Source: Aestuariivita sp.
GTDB taxonomy: Bacteria; Pseudomonadota; Alphaproteobacteria; Rhodobacterales; Rhodobacteraceae
Length of the DNA: 64,000 nucleotides
Direction of reading: 5' to 3'
NCBI GenBank assembly: GCA_018401465.1
Contig: JAGYKE010000004.1
Location: 1,705,857-1,769,856 of the forward strand
A program made the position numbers and the translations under genes. Positions within the stretch are counted from its first letter, which is position 1, and the number at the start of each line of letters is the position of its first letter. Below are positions 54,589 to 63,808 of the stretch, in pieces. The notes beneath the pieces were generated by a model. It searched no databases. It was given only the letters and a program-made list of their open reading frames with translations, and was not told the origin of the DNA.

Positions 54589-55923
54589 ATGACCGACCTC
54601 TACACTTCCCAACGGGCGATGCGGCAGATGCGCAAGCAGGCGCTTCAGCGCGGCGTGGTGGCGATCCTTGACGTGGGCACGTCGAAGATCGCCTGTCTCG
54701 TGCTGCGCTTCGACGGCACCGCGCGCCTGCTAGACGACGGCGAGATCGGTTCATTGGCCGGGCAATCGGGCTTCCGCGTGATCGGCGCCGCCACGACGCG
54801 GTCGCGCGGCGTCCAGTTCGGCGAGGTCTCCGCCATGCAGGAAACCGAACGTGCCATCCGCACTGCGCTTCAGGCGGCGCAGAAGATGGCCAATATCCGG
54901 GTGGATCACGTCATCGCGGCCTTTTCCGGGGCCGAGCCGCGCTCCTATGGCCTCGACGGGCAGATCGATGTCGAAGGCGACACCGTCACCGAACAGGATG
55001 TGGCGCGCGTTATGGCCAGTTGCGACATGCCCGATTACGGCGAGGGGCGCGAGGTGCTGCATGCCCAGCCCGTGAACTTTGCGCTTGACCACAGGTCAGG
55101 TCTCAGCGATCCGCGCGGCCAGATCGGCATGCGCCTGGCCACCGACATGCACATGCTGACGGTTAACGCGACCGCGGTGCAGAACCTTGTCCACTGCATC
55201 CGCCGCTGCGACCTTGAACTCGCCGGGATCGCGTCGTCGTCCTATGTGGCCGGGATCGCCGCGCTGGTCGAGGACGAACAGGAACTGGGTGCCGCCTGCA
55301 TCGACCTGGGCGGCGGGTCGACGGGGCTGTCGATCTTCATCAAGAAACACATGATCTACGCCGACAGCGTGCGCATGGGCGGCGATCACGTCACCGCCGA
55401 CATCTCGATGGGGCTGGGCGTGCCCATGGCCAAGGCGGAATGGATCAAGACGATGCATGGCGGCGTGCATGCCACCGGGCTCGATGACCGCGAGATGATC
55501 GAGATCGGCGGTGAGACCGGCGATTGGGAACATGACCGCCGCACCGCGTCGCGCGCTGAACTGATCGGCATCATGCGCCCGCGGGTCGAGGAAATCCTCG
55601 AAGAGGTGCGCGCACGCCTTGATACGGCAGGGTTCGATCACCTGCCCAGCCAGCAGATCGTGCTCACCGGCGGCGGCAGCCAGATCCCCGGGCTCGACCT
55701 TCTGGCCAGCCGGATCCTCGGACAGCAGGTGCGGCTTGGCCGCCCGCTCCGGGTGCATGGCCTGCCGCAGGCAGCGACCGGTCCGGGCTTTGCAACGGCT
55801 GTGGGCCTGTGTCTCTTCGCGGCCTGCCCGCAGGACGAATGGTGGGACTTCGAGATGCCGGTCGACCGTCATGGCGCGCGCAGCTTCCGCCGCGCGGTCA
55901 AGTGGTTCCGCGACAACTGGTAA
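54589..55923 (+). CDS. ftsA: cell division protein FtsA
   Basis: A 444-residue actin-like protein. VAILDVGTSKIACLVLRFDG near residue 22 is phosphate loop 1; RDHVIAAFSG..PRSYGL lies in subdomain 1C; AACIDLGGGSTGLSIFIKKH near 235 is phosphate loop 2; QIVLTGGGSQIPGLDLLASR near 355 is the adenosine motif. The amphipathic membrane tail is RSFRRAVKWFRDNW. It tethers FtsZ to the membrane. Confidence 0.96.
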   Translation: MTDLYTSQRAMRQMRKQALQRGVVAILDVGTSKIACLVLRFDGTARLLDDGEIGSLAGQSGFRVIGAATTRSRGVQFGEVSAMQETERAIRTALQAAQKMANIRVDHVIAAFSGAEPRSYGLDGQIDVEGDTVTEQDVARVMASCDMPDYGEGREVLHAQPVNFALDHRSGLSDPRGQIGMRLATDMHMLTVNATAVQNLVHCIRRCDLELAGIASSSYVAGIAALVEDEQELGAACIDLGGGSTGLSIFIKKHMIYADSVRMGGDHVTADISMGLGVPMAKAEWIKTMHGGVHATGLDDREMIEIGGETGDWEHDRRTASRAELIGIMRPRVEEILEEVRARLDTAGFDHLPSQQIVLTGGGSQIPGLDLLASRILGQQVRLGRPLRVHGLPQAATGPGFATAVGLCLFAACPQDEWWDFEMPVDRHGARSFRRAVKWFRDNW

Positions 55924-56264
55924 GGGCGGGTGACGCCGCGTCCAGTTCATGATACCATGCAACAAAGGTCGATCAACAGACCGGCAGGCCGAGCAGCCCG
56001 CCATTTAGCATCGATTGTCTAGCCGCTGGCCCGCGCGAATCTGCGCGTGGCTTGTCCCCCACCAATTGCGTGAACACCCCGTGACATCGGCAACATCTTG
56101 CCTGGACACCAAAGATCACGGGGTAAGCAAAGGAAATTTACCCATATTTTGCGGTGAATTGGTGTTTTTTGGGTGACGACCGCCCGTCGCGCAGATAGAC
56201 TTGTGACAATGGCAAGAACGCCCGCGTTGCAGTCGCGGGTCAGCAGCACAGGCGGACAGATCAG
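55924..56264 (+). promoter_or_regulatory. 341-bp ftsA-ftsZ intergenic region, ftsZ promoter
   Basis: AT-richer than the flanks, with GGAAATTTACCCATATTTTG around 56131 and TTGGTGTTTTTTGGGTGACG near 56159. It contains one GANTC-type CcrM methylation site (GAATC near 56037). No protein gene is supported. Its length suggests that ftsZ has its own cell-cycle-controlled promoter, as in other alphaproteobacteria; the exact promoter is not resolved. Confidence 0.5.
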
Positions 56265-57911
56265 ATGACATTGACCCTTTCCATGCCGGGACAGGAAGAG
56301 CTCAAGCCCCGTATCACCGTCTTCGGCGTGGGCGGTGCGGGCGGGAATGCTGTCAACAACATGATCGACAAGTCACTCGAAGGGGTGGACTTCGTCGTGG
56401 CCAACACCGACGCGCAGGCTCTGGCGCAAAGCAGGGCGGTGTCGAAGATCCAGATGGGCATCAAGGTGACCGAAGGTCTGGGTGCGGGTGCGCGCCCCAG
56501 CGTCGGCTCCGCGGCGGCAGAAGAGTCGATCGAGCAGATCGTGGATCATCTGGCCGGTGCGCATATGTGCTTCATCACAGCCGGCATGGGCGGCGGCACC
56601 GGCACCGGGGCCGCGCCGATCATCGCGCAGGCCGCGCGCGAGCTGGGCGTTCTGACCGTGGGCGTGGTGACCAAGCCCTTCCAGTTCGAAGGCGTCAAGC
56701 GCATGCGCCAGGCCGAGGAGGGCGTCGAGGCGCTGCAGAAGGTGGTCGACACGCTGATCATCATCCCGAACCAGAACCTGTTCCGGCTGGCCAACGAAAA
56801 GACAACCTTCACCGAAGCCTTCGCCATGGCCGACGACGTGCTCTATCAGGGCGTGAAGGGCGTGACCGATCTCATGGTGCGTCCGGGCCTCATCAACCTC
56901 GATTTCGCCGATGTCCGTGCTGTGATGGACGAGATGGGCAAGGCCATGATGGGTACGGGCGAGGCCGAAGGCGAAGACCGCGCCATTCAGGCGGCTGAAA
57001 AGGCCATCGCGAATCCGCTGCTCGACGAAATCTCGCTGCGCGGCGCGAAGGGTGTGCTGATCAACATCACCGGCAGCCATGATCTGACGCTCTTCGAACT
57101 TGACGAGGCCGCCAACCGCATCCGCGAGGAAGTGGACCCCGAAGCCAACATCATCGTGGGCTCCACGCTCGACACCAGCATGCAGGGCATGATGCGCGTC
57201 AGCGTCGTCGCCACCGGCATCGACGCGAACGAGATGGATCACGACATGCCCGTGCCGCGCCGGTCACTGAAGCAGCCGCTGACCCCGCCCGCGCAGGCCG
57301 CCGCCCCGGCGCCCGTTGCCGCCGAGGTGCGTCCCGTGGCCATGCCTCTGGAGCATCCCGTCGCCGCCCGCGCCCCCGAGCCGAGCCTGTTCGACAGCAT
57401 GAACCTCGAAGAAGTGGCCGCCCGCGATCTGGGCGAAGACATCTTCGACGATCACGACCTCCATGCACAGGAAGACGATCTGCCGGTGCCGGCCTATCAG
57501 CCGCAGATGGCAGAATTCCGCCCCCAACCGATGGCGCATGAAGACGACAGCCTTCAGGATTATGTCGCCCCCAAGCCCCGTGCGGCCGGCATTCCGTCGC
57601 CCGAAACGCTCGAACGGCTTCGTGCCGCGGCGCAGCGCGCACCGCAAGGTGCCTCCGCGGGACTGCGTGCGCCCATTCAGGCGGCCAAACCGGCTCAGGA
57701 CAAGGCACGGTTCGGCATCAACTCGCTCATCAACAGGATGACGGGCCACGCCGCCGACACTCCCGCGCCCGCGCCCCGGCATCAGCCGCCCGTAGGGCAG
57801 CGCGCCGCGACATCGGCGCAACCTGCGCAGGCCCGCGCACCGCGCGAGGGCCAGGAGGCCGATCAGGACCGCATCGAAATCCCTGCCTTCCTGCGCCGCC
57901 AGGCGAACTGA
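56265..57911 (+). CDS. ftsZ: cell division protein FtsZ
   Basis: A 548-residue tubulin homologue. GTP-binding [15 protein letters not shown] near residue 20 and [15 protein letters not shown] near 107 (signature), [20 protein letters not shown] near 205 (T7 loop), then a long variable linker (residues ~325-530) rich in Pro/Ala, and the conserved C-terminal peptide [14 protein letters not shown] that binds FtsA. The linker is longer than in E. coli, as is common in alphaproteobacteria. Terminator at 57933-57958. Confidence 0.97.
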   Translation: MTLTLSMPGQEELKPRITVFGVGGAGGNAVNNMIDKSLEGVDFVVANTDAQALAQSRAVSKIQMGIKVTEGLGAGARPSVGSAAAEESIEQIVDHLAGAHMCFITAGMGGGTGTGAAPIIAQAARELGVLTVGVVTKPFQFEGVKRMRQAEEGVEALQKVVDTLIIIPNQNLFRLANEKTTFTEAFAMADDVLYQGVKGVTDLMVRPGLINLDFADVRAVMDEMGKAMMGTGEAEGEDRAIQAAEKAIANPLLDEISLRGAKGVLINITGSHDLTLFELDEAANRIREEVDPEANIIVGSTLDTSMQGMMRVSVVATGIDANEMDHDMPVPRRSLKQPLTPPAQAAAPAPVAAEVRPVAMPLEHPVAARAPEPSLFDSMNLEEVAARDLGEDIFDDHDLHAQEDDLPVPAYQPQMAEFRPQPMAHEDDSLQDYVAPKPRAAGIPSPETLERLRAAAQRAPQGASAGLRAPIQAAKPAQDKARFGINSLINRMTGHAADTPAPAPRHQPPVGQRAATSAQPAQARAPREGQEADQDRIEIPAFLRRQAN

Positions 57912-57932
57912 ACCGGTCACTTATCGCATCGG

Positions 57933-57958
57933 AAGGGCCGCTCATGAGCGGCCCTTTT
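57933..57958 (+). terminator. intrinsic terminator after ftsZ
   Basis: Palindrome GGGCCGCTCATGAGCGGCCC (57935-57954) flanked by AAG/CTT, followed by TTTTCC, 22 nt after the ftsZ stop. Confidence 0.8.
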
Positions 57959-58022
57959 CCATTATAGATCAGATCTTTATGCGATCCTCGGCAGGGTTTT
58001 GCCGATCCGTTACATAACTGTT

Positions 58023-58043
58023 TCACTCGGTTACAAAGAGTGA
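58023..58043. repeat. inverted repeat in the lpxC promoter region
   Basis: TCACTC-GGTTACAAA-GAGTGA, perfect 6-bp arms, ~80 bp upstream of lpxC; possible operator. Confidence 0.35.
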
Positions 58044-58123
58044 GTTGAGCAATCCCCGCCCCCCCTTTACCCATTGCGCACCAGACGCCATGTGGGGTGG
58101 CGTCAGGCTATTGGGTGGGACCC

Positions 58124-59047
58124 TTGCAGCATACCGTCAAATCACCGGTCGTCTTCGAAGGCGTCGGCCTGCACAGCGGCAAACCGGCACGCGTTGTCAT
58201 CCACCCGGCTTCTGCCGAACACGGGATCTGGTTCCGCCGCACCGATATCGCCGGGGCCGACCCGATGGTGCCCGCACTCTGGGACGCGGTGGAACAGACG
58301 CAACTCTGCACGCGGCTGGTCAATGCGGCCGGCGTGTCGGTGTCGACCGTCGAACACCTGATGGCGGCGCTTGCCGGATGTGGCGTGCATAACGCGCTGA
58401 TCGACATCGACGGGCCGGAAGTGCCCATCCTCGACGGCTCGGCCGTGCCCTTCGTGCGCGGCATCATGGCGCGCGGGTTGCGCAGGCTTGCCGCCCCGGT
58501 GCGTGCGATCCGCATCCTTGCGCCGGTCTGCGTCGAACGTGACGGCGCCTCGGCCATGCTGGACCCGTCGGACACGCTGCGCATCGACTTCCACATCGAC
58601 TTCGCCGACGCCGCCATCGGGCGGCAGTCGAAGTCGCTGGTGATGAACAACGGCACCTTTGCCCGCGAACTCAGCGACAGCCGCACCTTCTGCAGCCAAT
58701 CAGACGTGGAGGCGATGCAGGCCTCGGGCCTCGCGCTTGGCGGCGCGCCGGGCGAGAACGCGGTCGTCTTCGACGGCGAACGCGTGGCGAGCCCGGGCGG
58801 CCTGCGCCATGCCGACGAACCGGTGCGTCACAAGATGCTCGACGCGTTGGGCGATCTCGCGCTGGCCGGGGCGCCGGTGATCGGCCATTACACCGGAAAC
58901 CGCGCCGGTCACGCGCTCACCAACGCGCTCTTGCGCAAGCTTTTCGCCACGCCCGGAGCGTTCGAGATGATCGTCTGCGACGACGCCGCGACCGACCGTC
59001 TGCCGGGTGCCGGTCTGCATTGGTCAGAGATACCCCAGGTCGCCTGA
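58124..59047 (+). CDS. lpxC: UDP-3-O-acyl-N-acetylglucosamine deacetylase LpxC
   Basis: A 307-residue zinc amidase, committed step of lipid A synthesis. VVFEGVGLHSGKPARVVIHP at the start, zinc histidine in STVEHLMAALAG near residue 75, VPILDGSAVPFVRGI near 100, SRTFCSQSDVEAMQASGLA near 190, the second zinc His in PVRHKMLDALGDLAL near 235 and GHYTGNRAGHALTNALL near 258. TTG 58124 gives an N-terminus (M-Q-H-T-V-K-S) that fits LpxC proteins and follows GGGTGGG; GTG 58115 and 58097 are alternatives. Co-location after ftsZ is typical for the dcw cluster. Confidence 0.94.
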   Translation: MQHTVKSPVVFEGVGLHSGKPARVVIHPASAEHGIWFRRTDIAGADPMVPALWDAVEQTQLCTRLVNAAGVSVSTVEHLMAALAGCGVHNALIDIDGPEVPILDGSAVPFVRGIMARGLRRLAAPVRAIRILAPVCVERDGASAMLDPSDTLRIDFHIDFADAAIGRQSKSLVMNNGTFARELSDSRTFCSQSDVEAMQASGLALGGAPGENAVVFDGERVASPGGLRHADEPVRHKMLDALGDLALAGAPVIGHYTGNRAGHALTNALLRKLFATPGAFEMIVCDDAATDRLPGAGLHWSEIPQVA

Positions 59048-59206
59048 GACCGTACCCGCCCGACGCCCTGTGCGATGACACTTAAGGCGTTTTGCACCGC
59101 AAATGAATGTGCTAGGACAGACCGAAAGCAGGGGCACAAGCCCCGCAATCGGCGGCAAGGAATGGCACGTATGATCTGGGCAGCGCTGGAAACGCGGACG
59201 AAGACA

Positions 59207-60055
59207 ATGCTGCGTCTGGTCGGGATCGGACTTCTTGCAATGTCGCTCTCCGGGTGCAGCGGCGGGGGTGACGGTCTCTTCGGCGGCGCCGCGGCAGACC
59301 GCACCGAATCGCTCGAAGCCTTTACGCCCGAACAGATCTTCCAGCGCGGCGAATTCGAACTCGACCGCGGGCGCACCGACGACGCGGCATACTACTTCTC
59401 GGAAGTCGAACGCCTTTATCCCTATTCGACCTGGTCGCGCCGCGCGCTCATCATGCAGGCTTTCGCCTATCATCAGGGCCGCGATTATCCCAATTCGCGT
59501 GCCGCTGCTCAGCGATACATCGACTTCTACCCGGCGACCGACGACGCGGCCTATGCGCAGTATCTTCTCGCGCTGAGCTATTATGACCAGATCGACGAGG
59601 TCGGGCGCGACCAGGGCCTGACCTTTCAGGCTCTGCAGGCGCTGCGCGCGGTGATCGAACGCCATCCCGACAGCGAATATGCCGACAGCGCGATTCTGAA
59701 GTTCGACCTTGCCTTCGACCATCTTGCAGGCAAGGAAATGGAGATCGGCCGCTACTACCTGAGGCGTGACCACTTCGCCGCCGCCATCAACCGCTTCCGC
59801 GTCGTGGTCGAGGATTTCCAGACCACCAGCCACACGCCCGAAGCGCTGCACCGTCTGGTCGAGGCCTATCTTTCGCTCGGCCTCGTGGACGAGGCGCAGA
59901 CGGCGGGCGCGATCCTGGGTTTCAACTACCAGTCCTCGGAATGGTATCAGGACAGCTTCCGCCTGTTGACGGGCCGCGGTCTGGAACCGGTGGTGCGCGG
60001 CAACAACTGGCTGTCCACGATCTACCGCCAGATGATCCGGGGCGAATGGCTGTGA
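59207..60055 (+). CDS. bamD: outer membrane protein assembly factor BamD
   Basis: A 282-residue lipoprotein. Signal MLRLVGIGLLAMSLSGC with lipobox LSGC; the mature protein has TPR-type helical pairs: PEQIFQRGEFELDRGRTDDA, AAYYFSEVERLYPYSTWSRR, AQRYIDFYPATDDAAYAQYL, and RYYLRRDHFAAAINRFRVVV near 195, the BamD/ComL hallmark. It is the essential partner of BamA in outer-membrane protein insertion. The start is uncertain: ATG 59171, eight bases after AAGGA, would add 12 residues before the signal; 59207 gives the normal lipoprotein signal length. Confidence 0.9.
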   Translation: MLRLVGIGLLAMSLSGCSGGGDGLFGGAAADRTESLEAFTPEQIFQRGEFELDRGRTDDAAYYFSEVERLYPYSTWSRRALIMQAFAYHQGRDYPNSRAAAQRYIDFYPATDDAAYAQYLLALSYYDQIDEVGRDQGLTFQALQALRAVIERHPDSEYADSAILKFDLAFDHLAGKEMEIGRYYLRRDHFAAAINRFRVVVEDFQTTSHTPEALHRLVEAYLSLGLVDEAQTAGAILGFNYQSSEWYQDSFRLLTGRGLEPVVRGNNWLSTIYRQMIRGEWL

Positions 60056-60093
60056 TCTTCCCCAAGGGCTGATCCCCGAAAGGTGCCTGCGCG

Positions 60094-61743
60094 ATGCTGC
60101 GGTCCCTCGACATCCGCGACATGCTGATCATCGACCGGCTCGAGCTGCAGTTGCAGCCCGGTCTCAACGTGCTGACCGGAGAGACGGGCGCGGGCAAGTC
60201 GATCCTGCTCGACAGTCTCGGCTTCGTGCTGGGCTGGCGCGGGCGCGCCGAGCTCGTCCGGCAGGGCGCCGATCAGGGCGAGGTGACGGCGGTCTTCGAC
60301 CTGACGCAAGACCACCCCGCGCGCGCCATCCTGGACGAGGCCGGACTTCCTGCCGGGGATGACCTGATCTTGCGACGCGTGAACGACGCACAGGGCCGCA
60401 AGACCTCGTGGATCAACGACCGCCGCGCCAGCGGCGAAGTGCTGCGCGCGCTCTCGGAGGTGTTGGTCGAACTCCACGGCCAGCATGACGACCGCGGCCT
60501 TCTGAACCCGCGCGGCCACCGCGCGCTGCTCGATGCCTTCGCGGGCCATGACGATCTGCGCGCGGCCTCGCGCCAGGCCTGGGCCGGTCGCGCCCGGGCG
60601 GCCCGGGCGCTCGCCGATCTCGAGTCGCAGGTTGCCGCTGCGCGGGCCGAAGAGGATTTCCTGCGCCACGCGGTTGCCGAGCTTGACCGGCTCGACCCCC
60701 GCCCGGGCGAAGAGGGCGAGCTGGACGCCCGCCGCCGTCACATGCAGGGCGCCGAACGCATCCGCGACGACATCGCGCGCGCCTTCCAGCTTCTGGGCGG
60801 CGACGGCGCCGAAGGCGCCATGGCCGAAGCCGCGCGCTGGCTCGACGGCGTCGCCGACCGCGCGGGCGAGGCGCTGGACGAGGTGCAGGCGGCGCTGTCG
60901 CGCGCGCTGGTGGAACTGGGCGAGGCGACGGGCGGTCTGGAACGGCTGCTCGACAGTCTGGGCTTCGATCCCGCCGATCTCGAAGCGGTCGAGGAACGGC
61001 TCTTCGCGATCCGCGCGCTGGCGCGCAAGCACCAGCAGGCCCCCGATGATCTGGGCGGCTTCGCCGACACCTTGCGCGCGCGCCTCGCCGCGCTCGACGC
61101 GGGCGAGGCCGGTCTCGGACAGGCGGCGCAGGATCTCCGCGCGGCTGACGAGGCCTATGACCGCGCCGCCGATGCGCTGACCGGGGCGCGCCGCGCCGCC
61201 GCGCGCCGTCTCGACGCGGCCGTGATGGCGGAACTCGCGCCCCTGAAGATGGAGCGCGCGGTCTTCGCGACGCAGATCGACGCGACCGATCCCGGCCCCG
61301 ACGGGCGCGACGCGGTAACCTTCACCGTCGCCACCAACCCCGGCGCGCCCGCCGGGCCGCTCAACCGCATCGCCTCAGGGGGCGAACTCAGCCGCTTCCT
61401 GCTGGCGCTGAAGGTCTGCCTGACCGGCGACGACAGCACCCGCACGCTGATCTTCGACGAGATCGACCGCGGCGTCGGCGGCGCCACCGCCGATGCCGTG
61501 GGTCGCCGCCTCGCGCAGCTGGCCTCGGGCGGGCAGGTCCTCGTCGTCACCCATTCGCCTCAGGTCGCCGCCCGCGGCGCGCATCACTGGCGCGTGGAAA
61601 AGCGCGTCTTGGATGGCGCCACGCTGTCCACCGTCACCGCGCTGCCCGGACCCCACCGCGTGGACGAGATCGCGCGCATGCTCTCGGGCGATACGATCAC
61701 CGACGAGGCCCGCGCCGCGGCCCGGGCGCTTCTCGCGGGCTGA
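60094..61743 (+). CDS. recN: DNA repair protein RecN
   Basis: A 549-residue SMC-like ATPase. Walker A TGETGAGKSILLDSLGFVLG near residue 30, VELHGQHDDRGLLNPRGHRA near 128, a central coiled coil, the ABC signature IASGGELSRFLLALK near 430, Walker B TLIFDEIDRGVGG near 455 and VTHSPQVAARG near 490. It gathers double-strand break ends. ATG 60094 lies 38 nt after bamD, which it usually follows in this group. Confidence 0.96.
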   Translation: MLRSLDIRDMLIIDRLELQLQPGLNVLTGETGAGKSILLDSLGFVLGWRGRAELVRQGADQGEVTAVFDLTQDHPARAILDEAGLPAGDDLILRRVNDAQGRKTSWINDRRASGEVLRALSEVLVELHGQHDDRGLLNPRGHRALLDAFAGHDDLRAASRQAWAGRARAARALADLESQVAAARAEEDFLRHAVAELDRLDPRPGEEGELDARRRHMQGAERIRDDIARAFQLLGGDGAEGAMAEAARWLDGVADRAGEALDEVQAALSRALVELGEATGGLERLLDSLGFDPADLEAVEERLFAIRALARKHQQAPDDLGGFADTLRARLAALDAGEAGLGQAAQDLRAADEAYDRAADALTGARRAAARRLDAAVMAELAPLKMERAVFATQIDATDPGPDGRDAVTFTVATNPGAPAGPLNRIASGGELSRFLLALKVCLTGDDSTRTLIFDEIDRGVGGATADAVGRRLAQLASGGQVLVVTHSPQVAARGAHHWRVEKRVLDGATLSTVTALPGPHRVDEIARMLSGDTITDEARAAARALLAG

Positions 61744-61750
61744 AACCGGG

Positions 61751-61816
61751 CAGGGGGCGCTGCCCCCGTCGCCCGTTCCGGGCGACTCCCCCGGGATATT
61801 TGAAAACCCGAAGAAG
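61751..61816 (+). repeat. extragenic palindromic element copy A
   Basis: GGGGGC-GCT-GCCCCC hairpin, second hairpin GTCGCCCG-TTC-CGGGCGAC, then CCCCCGGGATATTTGAAAAC and CCGAAGAAG. Starts 8 bp after the recN stop. Confidence 0.85.
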
Positions 61817-61830
61817 ACCGGACCGCTGCG

Positions 61831-61895
61831 CTTCTTCGGGTTCACAAATATCCCGGGGGTGAGCGCCGCAAGGCGCGAGGGGGCAGAGCCCCCTG
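61831..61895 (-). repeat. extragenic palindromic element copy B, inverted relative to copy A
   Basis: On the minus strand CAGGGGGC-TCT-GCCCCC, second hairpin GCGCCTTGCGGCGC, then ACCCCCGGGATATTTGTGAA and CCCGAAGAAG. Together with copy A it forms a 29-bp-arm inverted repeat (61788-61816 with 61831-61859) that can fold into one large cruciform/terminator. Confidence 0.85.
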
Positions 61896-61982
61896 TGTCA
61901 CCTCCGCGGGGAGCGGGGGGTTTCCGCGGCGCGAAACCTGTCCTACACAGGGCGGATAACCCCGAGCAAAGCCGATGGGGGC

Positions 61983-63668
61983 ATGGCCCGCAACCGATCC
62001 ATCCTTTCCGAGCAGTATGACCAAGCGGTGATCGCCTGCCGCGATGGCTGGCGGGTGCTGGTGCATCGCGGGCCGAGCCAGATCCAGTTCTGGTTCATCG
62101 CGCTTGCCATCGGGATCGCGGCGGGTTTTGCCGCGCTCTTTTTCCGCAAGGGGATCGAGGCGCTTGAGGCGTTTCTCTACCGCGCGGGCGGGACCGAGAT
62201 GATCCACACCGCTGCCGCCGAACTGCCTTGGTATGTGCTGCTGACCATTCCGGCGGTGGGCGGGCTGATCGTTGGGCTGATCCTGCACCGCTTCACCCCG
62301 GACGGGCGGGTGCGTTCGGTCGCCGACGTGATCGAGGGCGCGGCGCTGCGCGACGGCCGGGTCGAGACGCGGGCGGGGCTGGCTTCTGCGGCGGCGTCGC
62401 TGATCACGCTGTCCTCGGGCGGGTCTTCGGGGCGCGAGGGGCCGGTGGTGCATCTCGCCGCGGTCATCTCGACGAAGGTCTGCCGCTGGATCCGCGCTGA
62501 CGGGATCACCGGACGCGATCTTCTGGGCTGTGCAGTGGCCGCCGCCGTCTCGGCGAGTTTCAATGCCCCCATCGCGGGCGCGCTCTTTGCGCTGGAAGTG
62601 GTGCTGCGCCACTTCGCCGTCCATGCCTTTGCCCCCATCGTCATCGCCGCCGTTGCGGGGACGGTGATCAACCGGCTGGAATTCGGCGACGTCACCGAAT
62701 TCACCCTCGCCCAGCCCGGCGCGCTGCAATTCTATGTCGAACTGCCGGCCTTCCTGCTTCTGGGTCTGACCTGCGGGCTGGTCGCGGTGGCGCTGATGAA
62801 GGCGATTTTCTTCGCCGAGGATGTCGCGAACCACCTGCAGGCACGCACCGGCCTGCCGCGCTGGTTGCGGCCGGCCTGTGCGGGGTTGATGCTGGGGGCG
62901 ATCGCCATCTTCTTTCCGCACATCATCGGGGTCGGCTACCAGACGACGTCGCTGGCGCTGACCGGTCAGCTTGCCCTGCACGAAGCAGTGGTCTTCGCGG
63001 TGCTCAAGACCGTCGCGGTGGCGATCACCATGGGCGGGCGCATGGGCGGCGGTGTCTTTTCGCCCGCGCTGATGGTGGGGGCGCTGACAGGGCTGGCCTT
63101 CGGGCTGATTGCGACGGCGATCTTTCCCGACGTGTCGGGGTCCTACACGCTCTATGCGCTGGCGGGGATGGGGGCGGTCGCGGCGGCGGTCCTCGGCGCG
63201 CCGATCTCGACCACGCTCATCGTCTTCGAGCTGACCGGCGACTGGCAGACCGGGCTTGCGGTGATGGTTGCGGTGTCGCTGTCGACTGCACTTGCCTCGC
63301 GTCTGGTGGACCGGTCGTTCTTCCTGACCCAACTCGAACGCCGCGGCATCCATCTTGCCGCCGGGCCGCAGGCCTATCTTCTGGCGCTGGTGCGTGTCGG
63401 GGGCATCATGCGAGCACCCGACGACCCGCGCGCGGCGCCCCTGCCGGAGTGCAGGGACATGATCGCAGAGGGCATCCATATCGATGTCAACAGCACGCTC
63501 GAGACGGCGCTTCCCGTCTTCGACCGCACCGGCGCGACCTTCATCCCCGTGGTTTCCCACGCCGCAGACACCAACGTCCCCGAACTTCAGGGCGCGCTGT
63601 TCCACATCGATGCGCTGAAGGCCTATAATCGAGCGCTTGCGGCGACGGCGGCCGAGGAACACTCGTAA
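61983..63668 (+). CDS. ClC family chloride channel/transporter
   Basis: A 561-residue membrane protein. The ClC core shows the selectivity-filter segment GGSSGREGPVVHLAAV (GREGP) near residue 145, FNAPIAGALFALEVVLRHF near 200, VAITMGGRMGGGVFSPALMV near 345 and APISTTLIVFELTGDW near 415, with a C-terminal region (~450-561) of CBS-like character (IDVNSTLETALPVFDRTGAT). Chloride transport is expected; whether channel or H+/Cl- exchanger is not evident. ATG 61983 follows GGGGGC closely. Confidence 0.92.
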   Translation: MARNRSILSEQYDQAVIACRDGWRVLVHRGPSQIQFWFIALAIGIAAGFAALFFRKGIEALEAFLYRAGGTEMIHTAAAELPWYVLLTIPAVGGLIVGLILHRFTPDGRVRSVADVIEGAALRDGRVETRAGLASAAASLITLSSGGSSGREGPVVHLAAVISTKVCRWIRADGITGRDLLGCAVAAAVSASFNAPIAGALFALEVVLRHFAVHAFAPIVIAAVAGTVINRLEFGDVTEFTLAQPGALQFYVELPAFLLLGLTCGLVAVALMKAIFFAEDVANHLQARTGLPRWLRPACAGLMLGAIAIFFPHIIGVGYQTTSLALTGQLALHEAVVFAVLKTVAVAITMGGRMGGGVFSPALMVGALTGLAFGLIATAIFPDVSGSYTLYALAGMGAVAAAVLGAPISTTLIVFELTGDWQTGLAVMVAVSLSTALASRLVDRSFFLTQLERRGIHLAAGPQAYLLALVRVGGIMRAPDDPRAAPLPECRDMIAEGIHIDVNSTLETALPVFDRTGATFIPVVSHAADTNVPELQGALFHIDALKAYNRALAATAAEEHS

Positions 63669-63808
63669 ACCCGAAACAGTGCACGTTTCCTCCCGACATT
63701 GTTTCCAGTCCGGGAACTGTGCGCCGCGATGGCGCCAAAATCGTTGTCCGCGCCGTGCAGACGGCTTTATTCTCTGACCCTGTTGACGAGTGAACCGTGG
63801 GGGTTTCC

